Assembly (NCBI GenBank): GCA_031267855.1
Contig: JAIRYH010000118.1
Coordinates: 1-5,486 of the forward strand
Source: Prevotellaceae bacterium
GTDB lineage: Bacteria; Bacteroidota; Bacteroidia; Bacteroidales; UBA932
Length of the DNA: 5,486 nucleotides
Reading direction: 5' to 3'
Shown piece by piece: positions 1 through 5,486 of the stretch. Every line of letters starts with the position of its first letter. The first letter of the stretch is position 1. Both the position numbers and the translations under genes were made by a program. The notes beneath the pieces are model-generated. The model saw only the letters and a list, made by a program, of their open reading frames with translations, had not been told where the DNA came from and ran no database searches.

Positions 1-1
1 G

Positions 2-1570
<1,569 letters not shown>

Positions 1571-1585
1571 TAAGATTACACGCCA

Positions 1586-1885
1586 ATGAATATAGTGGAA
1601 CAGAATATGGGAAATGTGGCAAGACTTTGCGAACAGCACAAAGTAAATAATATGTATTTGTTTGGCTCGATTCTTACCGATAAGTTTTCACCGGACAGCG
1701 ATATTGATTTTTTGGTCAATTTCGGGCGCGTTGATTTATTTCATTACTTTGATAACTATATCGCATTGAAAGAATCTTTGGAAACGCTGTTCCGGCGTCC
1801 GGTGGATTTAGTGGAAGAAAAAACCGTCAAAAACCCCGTTCTTCGCCGCGCTATTGAACGGAATAAAAAGTTGATTTATGGATGA
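1586..1885 (+). CDS. MNT-domain nucleotidyltransferase, MntA-like antitoxin
   Basis: A 99-residue minimal nucleotidyltransferase. The signature GS-x10-DxD is present: G27-S28 followed by D39-I-D41 within the phrase PDSDIDFLV. A third acidic residue lies at D74 in PVDLV. These are the metal-binding residues of the DNA polymerase beta-like fold. Characterised MntA antitoxins neutralise a partner HEPN RNase by adding AMP to it; that activity here is inferred from the family. Length and the C-terminal KKLIYG are typical of full-length Bacteroidota members. The start at 1586 is preferred over M8 (base 1607) because family members carry this N-terminal helix. It lies 15 bases after glnS on the same strand with no visible promoter of its own. 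It is visibly richer in A+T than glnS, which suggests acquisition. Its stop overlaps by 8 bases the start of a truncated HEPN-like frame, so it appears to be an antitoxin without its toxin. Confidence 0.85.
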   Translation: MNIVEQNMGNVARLCEQHKVNNMYLFGSILTDKFSPDSDIDFLVNFGRVDLFHYFDNYIALKESLETLFRRPVDLVEEKTVKNPVLRRAIERNKKLIYG

Positions 1886-1920
1886 GCGAATCGAAAAATG
1901 GTTATTTGAGCGCAGGAAAC
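1878..1920 (+). pseudogene. Remnant 5' end of a HEPN-domain toxin gene
   Basis: An ATG at 1878 overlaps the last 8 bases of the MNT gene, the usual start geometry of a HEPN partner in MNT-HEPN pairs. The first residues, MDERIEKWLFE, resemble the beginning of Bacteroidota HEPN proteins as I recall them. After about codon 11 the similarity stops. The frame stays open to 2156 (92 codons), but everything after about 1920 runs antisense through the secreted-protein gene and is rich in Pro, Phe, Cys and Arg, unlike a HEPN helical bundle. The catalytic Rx4-6H motif, which lies in the C-terminal half of HEPN toxins, is therefore missing. The right boundary is approximate: the break lies between about 1911 and 1921. 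The alternative is a chance open frame, but the overlap together with the start sequence argues for a real remnant. Confidence 0.55.
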
Positions 1921-2319
1921 TCATTTCTTTTTTGCCGCCTCCCGCCGTTTCCTTTCTTCCTGCTGCATGCTTTTCCTGGTTCCGCTTTCATATTCCATGT
2001 ACGTGCCGTACTGGGAAACGGACAATACTTCTTTCAGCTCGCTGTTTCGTTCGGCAACCAGTTGCAGCAGGTCGTAGTGCAGCTGGGCCTGGTTTGTTGC
2101 TCCGTCATCCTGTCTTTGCGTTATCTCATCCTGTTTTTGGATGTAGGTTAAATTGATTTCCGCCACTTTTTTCTTTTGCGTTTTGTCCAGGTCTAACGTT
2201 TTGTTCATTTGGCGGGTCAGTTTTTTTGCACGCTGTTCCGGCGTATTCCCCGGCTGTGCCCAGGCTGGGGCACAAAGCAACAGGGCTGCGACAGTGCAAA
2301 GGGTAATCATTGTTTTCAT
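1921..2319 (-). CDS. Small secreted helical protein, Spy/DUF4890-like
   Basis: A 132-residue protein. It begins with a type I signal peptide: Lys2, a hydrophobic stretch at residues 5-17, and a likely cut after A-W-A21. The mature part is highly charged and almost entirely helical by composition. TPEQRAKKLTRQMNKTLDLD (residues 26-45) followed by a Lys-rich helix matches the pattern of small Bacteroidota periplasmic proteins grouped with DUF4890 and Spy/CpxP-like chaperones, where a TPEQRA-type phrase precedes an LxLxxxQ segment. The tail (about 116-132) is a run of Lys, Arg and Glu. Cys16 precedes the cut but lies in LLLC, a poor lipobox, so a lipoprotein is less likely. The start at 2319 keeps Lys2; M4 is an alternative. 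Its ATG overlaps the upstream regulator's TGA as ATGA, indicating translational coupling. A role in envelope stress or metal binding is possible by analogy but not shown. Assignment is by pattern, not by search. Confidence 0.75.
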   Translation of the reverse strand: MKTMITLCTVAALLLCAPAWAQPGNTPEQRAKKLTRQMNKTLDLDKTQKKKVAEINLTYIQKQDEITQRQDDGATNQAQLHYDLLQLVAERNSELKEVLSVSQYGTYMEYESGTRKSMQQEERKRREAAKKK

Positions 2320-3500
2320 TGCTTTATAGTTTGCGATTGTTGTTTATTCGGGTTGGCATACAGGCATACATCCTTATCCGTGATGGTTTTTCCGGCAAGG
2401 ATGATCAGGCGCTCGATCACATTGCGAAATTCGCGGATATTTCCTGTCCATGGTTGTTTTTGCAACTGTTCAAGCGCTGCCGGCGTTATTTCCGGTTTAC
2501 CGATGCCGGATTCGTGACAGATTTGCGTGATGAACCGGTCGGCGAGCAGCGGAATGTCTTCTTTGTGCCCGGACAGGGAGGGCATGTGGATAATGATGAC
2601 GCTCAACCGGTGGTAGAGGTCTTCGCGAAACCGTCCCTGCGCAATTTCTTCCTGCAGGTCTTTATTGGTCGCCGCCACCACCCGCACATCTACGACGCTG
2701 TCCTTGTCGCCGCCGACGCGTGTAATCTTGTTTTCCTGCAGCACCCGCAAAACCTTTGCCTGCGCTGCCTGGCTCATGTCGCCGATTTCGTCGAGAAACA
2801 GCGTGCCGCCATCGGCCTGCTCGAATTTCCCCTTGTGCTGTTTCACGGCAGAAGTGAACGATCCTTTTTCATGCCCGAACAGTTCGCTCTCGATGAGTTC
2901 GCCCGGAATGGCGGCACAGTTGACTTCTACGAAAGCGCCTTCGCGCCGGCGGCTTTTCTCATGCAGCCAGCGCGCCGCCAGCTCTTTGCCGGTACCGTTG
3001 CCGCCTGTTATCAGCACACGCGCATCGGTGGGCGCCACGCGGTCAATCATTTCTTTTACTTTCGCAATAGCCTTCGACTTGCCGATGATTTCAGGCGTTT
3101 TGGTGATTTTCCGCTTCAGCGTTTTCGTTTCCTTCACCAGCCCTGTTTTTTCCGTGGCATTGCGTACGGCGATAAGCACGCGGTTGAGATCTAACGGTTT
3201 TTCAATAAAGTCGTATGCGCCTTTTTTGATGGCTTCTACCGCCGTGTCAATGGTTCCGTGTCCCGAAATCATCACCACCGGCAAATCGGGTTGCGCGGCC
3301 TGCAGGTGTTCCAGCACTTCCAGTCCGTCCATGCCGTCCATTTTGATGTCGCAAAACACCATGTCGAAAGCGGCGCTGCGGGCGATTTTCAAGGCGTCCC
3401 TGCCGTTTTCGGAAGTTACCACTTCATAATTTTCATACGCTAAAATATCCTTCAACGTGTGGCGGATACTTCTTTCGTCGTCCACAATCAAAATTTTCAT
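2316..3500 (-). CDS. Sigma-54-dependent response regulator (NtrC family) lacking a C-terminal HTH
   Basis: A 394-residue cytoplasmic two-component regulator. The receiver spans about 1-120, with D7/D8, phosphoacceptor D51, S79 and K101 all present. A charged linker leads to a sigma-54-interacting AAA+ ATPase domain (about 137-368): Walker A GGNGTGKE (166-173), the sigma-54 contact loop written GSFTSA (213-218) instead of GAFTGA, Walker B LFLDEI (234-239), the arginine region GRFREDLYHRL (289-299) and sensor 2 GNIREF (353-358). Only about 26 residues follow the ATPase domain (369-394), too few for the Fis-type helix-turn-helix usual in NtrC relatives, so it probably activates sigma-54 polymerase without specific DNA binding or through a partner. 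No histidine kinase is in the window. The start at 3500 gives the canonical MKILIVDDE receiver opening. It is co-directional with, and overlaps by ATGA, the downstream secreted-protein gene. Target genes cannot be deduced from this sequence. Confidence 0.95.
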   Translation of the reverse strand: MKILIVDDERSIRHTLKDILAYENYEVVTSENGRDALKIARSAAFDMVFCDIKMDGMDGLEVLEHLQAAQPDLPVVMISGHGTIDTAVEAIKKGAYDFIEKPLDLNRVLIAVRNATEKTGLVKETKTLKRKITKTPEIIGKSKAIAKVKEMIDRVAPTDARVLITGGNGTGKELAARWLHEKSRRREGAFVEVNCAAIPGELIESELFGHEKGSFTSAVKQHKGKFEQADGGTLFLDEIGDMSQAAQAKVLRVLQENKITRVGGDKDSVVDVRVVAATNKDLQEEIAQGRFREDLYHRLSVIIIHMPSLSGHKEDIPLLADRFITQICHESGIGKPEITPAALEQLQKQPWTGNIREFRNVIERLIILAGKTITDKDVCLYANPNKQQSQTIKQ

Positions 3501-3504
3501 GGCG

Positions 3505-3512
3505 CAAAATTA
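3505..3512 (-). promoter_or_regulatory. Candidate Bacteroidota -7 element for the response regulator
   Basis: Read on the minus strand this is TAATTTTG, an exact match to the Bacteroidota sigma-ABfr -7 consensus TAnnTTTG. A TTTG that could serve as the -33 element lies at 3540-3537, with a 24-base spacer that is longer than the usual 19-21. The element ends only 4 bases before the ATG at 3500, so a transcript from it would have almost no leader. Confidence 0.45.
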
Positions 3513-3566
3513 TACGGTTTTTCGTGAAATGCACGGCAAAGATACGTTATTTTGACGAAAAAGTTG

Positions 3567-3574
3567 TAAGTTTG
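3567..3574 (+). promoter_or_regulatory. Candidate Bacteroidota -7 element for cmk-ispH
   Basis: TAAGTTTG matches the Bacteroidota -7 consensus TAnnTTTG exactly and lies 20 bases before the cmk start codon, giving a leader of roughly 15 bases. No TTTG is found 19-21 bases upstream; the nearest one (3551-3554) is only 12 bases away, so the -33 element is weak or absent. A TTATTTTG at 3547-3554 is a one-mismatch alternative. Confidence 0.5.
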
Positions 3575-3594
3575 CAGTGAAATAAAATGCGACC

Positions 3595-4293
3595 ATGCGG
3601 AAAATAATCGTAGCTGTTGACGGACATTCGTCCACCGGAAAAAGTACTTTTGCCAAAGCCATTGCGGCACAGCTGGGCTATGTGTATGCAGATACCGGCG
3701 CGATGTACCGTTCCGTGACGCTGTATGCCTTGCGGCAGCGGCTAATCAATGAAAGGGGCGAGGTGTCGGAAAAAGAAATTACAGCGCAGCTGCCGGCTGT
3801 TGTCATTACTTTTCGCGGCAACGAAGAGAAAGGAGCAGGCGATACCTTCCTGAACGGGGAAAACGTGGAGCGGGAAATTCGCGGCTTCAACGTGTCGCAG
3901 TACGTAAGCCGTGTGAGCGCTATTCCCGAAGTACGCGCCCGGATGGTACATCTGCAGCGGGAAATGGGCGTTCACAAGGGCATTGTGATGGACGGGCGCG
4001 ACATCGGCACGGTGGTTTTCCCGCAAGCCGAAATGAAAATCTACATGACCGCCGACCCCTTAGTCCGCGCCGAACGGCGCTACAAAGAGATGAAGGAAAA
4101 GGGCTGCGAAGTGTCGCTTGAAGAAATCCTGGAGAATGTGAAACGCCGCGACTACGAAGACGAACACCGCGCCGTGGCGCCGCTTCGCAAAGCGCCCGAC
4201 GCGCTGCTGCTGGACAACAGCCGCCTCACGCCGGAACAGCAAATGGCGTGGTTCATGAAGCAATTCGCAGCCATGCATCATCATGCACAATAA
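3595..4293 (+). CDS. cmk: Cytidylate kinase
   Basis: Cytoplasmic (d)CMP kinase that transfers phosphate from ATP to CMP or dCMP to give the diphosphates, which feed RNA, DNA and phospholipid synthesis. The 232-residue length is normal. The P-loop GHSSTGKST occupies residues 10-18, followed by the conserved YADTGAMYR (31-39). The substrate-side motif MDGRDIGTVVFP starts at residue 132. The Arg-rich lid region RAERRYKEM and the C-terminal phrase RRDYEDEHR...APLRKAPDALLLDNS are characteristic of bacterial Cmk and distinguish it from other NMP kinases. The start is the first in-frame ATG and puts the P-loop at the usual distance from the N-terminus; no Shine-Dalgarno is seen, as expected for this phylum. 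A -7-type promoter element lies just upstream. The 3' end overlaps ispH by 11 bases, so the two are probably co-transcribed and translationally linked. The His-rich tail (HHH near the C-terminus) is unremarkable. Confidence 0.97.
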   Translation: MRKIIVAVDGHSSTGKSTFAKAIAAQLGYVYADTGAMYRSVTLYALRQRLINERGEVSEKEITAQLPAVVITFRGNEEKGAGDTFLNGENVEREIRGFNVSQYVSRVSAIPEVRARMVHLQREMGVHKGIVMDGRDIGTVVFPQAEMKIYMTADPLVRAERRYKEMKEKGCEVSLEEILENVKRRDYEDEHRAVAPLRKAPDALLLDNSRLTPEQQMAWFMKQFAAMHHHAQ

Positions 4294-5152
4294 ATCCGTG
4301 ACGATAGAAATTGACGATAAATCCGGTTTCTGCTACGGCGTCATCCGGGCCATCCGGACGGCCGAAAAAACGCTGGACGCCGGCGGCGCGCTTTTTTCAC
4401 TGGGCGAAATCGTGCATAACGATAAGGAGCTGGAACGCCTGAAGCGAAAAGGCCTGCACATAGTAAACCATGACGGCTTGCAGGCGCTGAAACAGGCAAA
4501 AATACTCATCCGCGCACACGGCGAACCGCCGGAAACCTATGCCGCAGCCCGGCAGCAGCAGCTTGATATTATTGACTGCACCTGTCCAGTAGTGCTGAAA
4601 CTGCAACAGCGCATCAAGGCATGCTACGGGAAAATGAAAACCCGCCACGGGCAACTGGTTATTTTCGGCAAGCGCGGACATGCCGAAGTCAACGGACTGG
4701 TAGGGCAGGCAGGCGGCGACGCGCTGGTTATTGAAAACGAAGAACAGCTGGCATCCGTTGATTTTTCGCGTCCGGTTTATCTGTTTTCGCAGACAACTAA
4801 AAATCCGCAGGAATTTGAACGTGTATGCGCCGCGATAAAGGCGCGCATGCACCGCGGCGTGGCGCTGGAAACGCACAATACCATCTGCGGGCAGGTGGCG
4901 GGACGCCAGCCGCACCTGGAAAACTTTGCACACCGGCACGATGTAATCCTTTTCGTCAGCGGGCGCAAAAGCTCCAACGGCAAGGTGCTGTTCGACGCCT
5001 GCAAAGCCGCCAACCCGCGAAGCTACTTCGTCGAAGACGCCGGCGAAGTGCAGCCGCACTGGTTCGACGGATGCCGCTCCGTCGGCGTCTGTGGCGCCAC
5101 CTCCACGCCCAAATGGCTGATGGAACAAGTGGCAGAGAGAATTAAAAATTAA
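4283..5152 (+). CDS. ispH: 4-hydroxy-3-methylbut-2-enyl diphosphate reductase (IspH/LytB)
   Basis: Iron-sulfur enzyme catalysing the last step of the MEP pathway, reductive dehydroxylation of HMBPP to IPP and DMAPP. The product is 289 residues, within the usual size for the short bacterial form. The three cluster-ligand cysteines are present: C17 in SGFCYGV, C101 in CTCPVV and C202 in TICGQV. Active-site histidines sit in VHNDKE (H45), RAHGEP (H79) and GHAEVNG (H133, with E135). SQTTKN, SGRKSSNGK and VCGATSTPKWLM are strong family signatures. C99, two residues before the C101 ligand, is an extra cysteine where Ala is common. The ATG at 4283 overlaps cmk by 11 bases; a GTG at 4298 (V6), 4 bases after the cmk stop, is a plausible alternative start and would open MTIEID. 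Either way it is the second gene of a cmk-ispH unit. No intrinsic terminator is visible on the plus strand after the stop. Confidence 0.97.
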   Translation: MHNKSVTIEIDDKSGFCYGVIRAIRTAEKTLDAGGALFSLGEIVHNDKELERLKRKGLHIVNHDGLQALKQAKILIRAHGEPPETYAAARQQQLDIIDCTCPVVLKLQQRIKACYGKMKTRHGQLVIFGKRGHAEVNGLVGQAGGDALVIENEEQLASVDFSRPVYLFSQTTKNPQEFERVCAAIKARMHRGVALETHNTICGQVAGRQPHLENFAHRHDVILFVSGRKSSNGKVLFDACKAANPRSYFVEDAGEVQPHWFDGCRSVGVCGATSTPKWLMEQVAERIKN

Positions 5153-5172
5153 GAATTAGGAATTAGGAATTG
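5153..5172 (+). repeat. Tandem GAATTAG heptamer repeat
   Basis: GAATTAG is repeated head to tail: 5153-5159, 5160-5166 and a partial copy at 5167-5172 (GAATTG). It starts immediately after the ispH stop codon. The A+T-rich run just before it (5141-5152) has a similar AATTA-like texture, so the repeat blends into the last codons of ispH. Repeats of this type seem to follow genes in some Bacteroidota genomes, but that is from memory. Confidence 0.6.
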
Positions 5173-5262
5173 GCTGACGCAGCATTACCGTTGAACGTTG
5201 GCCGGAGCATCATCTCATCATCAACTACAGCAACCTTAGTAGCAGGGACGCCGCAACCACCC

Positions 5263-5274
5263 ACCCGCGCGGGT
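5263..5274. repeat. 12-base perfect palindrome inside a longer inverted repeat
   Basis: ACCCGCGCGGGT is identical to its own reverse complement. It is nested with an alternative stem in which GCAACC (5253-5258) pairs with GGTTGC (5272-5277). The two pairings are mutually exclusive. The palindrome could be a protein-binding site, part of a structured repeat, or a chance feature of G+C-rich sequence. Confidence 0.4.
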
Positions 5275-5286
5275 TGCAGGCAATGT

Positions 5287-5306
5287 AAAAAGCGCAGACG
5301 CTGCGC
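5287..5306 (-). terminator. Candidate intrinsic terminator for leftward transcription
   Basis: On the minus strand GCGCAG, loop CGT, and CTGCGC form a perfect 6-base-pair G+C-rich stem, followed directly by TTTTT and then ACATT. This is the layout of a rho-independent terminator, although the T run is short. It would stop transcription coming from the right and protect ispH from antisense read-through. On the plus strand the hairpin is followed by CGCGCC, so it would not terminate ispH. No minus-strand gene is visible between it and the right edge. Confidence 0.45.
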
Positions 5307-5486
5307 CGCGCCGAACCCGTATGTAAATTCCATTAGTAAATGCATACAAGGAGGAATAAAAAAGGAGCATAAAACTCAGGGCAAACGCATCTAATTTTGG
5401 TTAGAAAACAAAATGCTTATTATTAAATAATTTAAAAATGGGCAATTGTCCGGTTTTTGACAAAAGAATTGCATTTGGGAATTTTA

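Larger units (their letters stand above)
5173..5486. other. Intergenic region with no convincing gene; structured G+C-rich block then A+T-rich tail
   Basis: No supported gene lies here. From about 5173 to 5330 the sequence is G+C-rich and holds a CATCATCTCATCATC run (5209-5223), a palindrome and a hairpin, and could be part of an interspersed non-coding repeat. Short open frames exist on both strands (5170-5394 plus, 5345-5163 minus), but neither shows a recognisable domain. From about 5330 onward the sequence becomes A+T-rich and promoter-like. TAATTTTG at 5392-5399 (+) matches the -7 consensus but has no TTTG at the right distance upstream and no gene starts within the window after it. AAGGAGG at 5348-5354 resembles a Shine-Dalgarno but no start codon follows at usable spacing. 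The next gene presumably begins to the right of the window. Confidence 0.55.

Noticed and set aside
1878..2156. A 92-codon plus-strand frame continuing from the HEPN-like start
   Set aside because: Beyond about codon 12-14 it is antisense to the secreted-protein gene and lacks HEPN-like composition. An Arg-to-His spacing that looks toxin-like is 7 residues apart and appears coincidental.
2310..3194. A 294-codon plus-strand frame opposite the response regulator (and a second one at 2665-3429)
   Set aside because: Both are antisense to the AAA+ and receiver domains, whose motifs are clear; the opposing products show no domain pattern.
3501..3594. Search for a -24/-12 sigma-54 promoter near the regulator and cmk
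   Set aside because: No TGGCAC-N5-TTGC-like pair with correct spacing was found here. A TGGCA at 4750 inside ispH has the wrong spacing.
4397..5128. A 243-codon minus-strand frame opposite ispH
   Set aside because: It is antisense to ispH, which carries all its expected catalytic residues. No domain features or start context support the opposite frame.
5163..5345. A 60-codon minus-strand frame and a 74-codon plus-strand frame (5170-5394) after ispH
   Set aside because: They overlap each other, have no recognisable domain, and run through the palindrome, the hairpin or both. A repeat or non-coding origin is more likely.
5348..5354. AAGGAGG resembling a Shine-Dalgarno
   Set aside because: No start codon lies at usable spacing; the next ATG (5413) opens only a 5-codon frame. 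Shine-Dalgarno sequences are also rarely used in this phylum.
5446..5463. TTGTC...GACAA inverted repeat near the right edge
   Set aside because: The stem is only 5 base pairs with an 8-base loop, and it is likely to occur by chance in this A+T-rich stretch.

Overview
This window looks like chromosomal DNA from a member of the Bacteroidota, probably Bacteroidales. The core-gene products resemble Bacteroidota family members as I remember them. Gene starts lack clear Shine-Dalgarno sequences, and two starts sit just downstream of exact matches to the Bacteroidota -7 promoter motif TAnnTTTG. A small secreted Spy/DUF4890-like protein and the tight cmk-ispH pair also fit. The assignment is by inspection only.

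Layout. Bases 2-1570 (+) hold glutaminyl-tRNA synthetase, cut by the left edge exactly at its HIGH-type motif. Bases 1586-1885 (+) hold a small, more A+T-rich MNT-type nucleotidyltransferase (MntA-like antitoxin). A start codon overlapping its end opens what looks like the first dozen codons of a HEPN toxin, but the rest of that gene is missing. Converging from the right (-) is a two-gene unit: a sigma-54-dependent response regulator (3500-2316) with no room for a DNA-binding domain, and a small secreted helical protein (2319-1921) whose start overlaps the regulator's stop as ATGA. A 94-base divergent promoter region (3501-3594) separates this unit from cmk (3595-4293, +), which overlaps ispH (4283-5152, +) by 11 bases. 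The last 334 bases contain no convincing gene, but they hold short tandem repeats, a 12-base palindrome and a hairpin that would act as a leftward terminator.

How the genes work together. glnS, cmk and ispH are housekeeping genes for tRNA charging, pyrimidine nucleotide phosphorylation and isoprenoid precursor synthesis. The regulator and the secreted protein are probably translationally coupled and may form a small envelope-linked regulatory unit; no partner histidine kinase is present. The MNT gene and its truncated partner are the accessory element: apparently a toxin-antitoxin pair that lost its toxin. I see no clearly new multi-gene system. The most interesting points are the toxin-less antitoxin, the regulator without a helix-turn-helix, and the structured 3' intergenic block.
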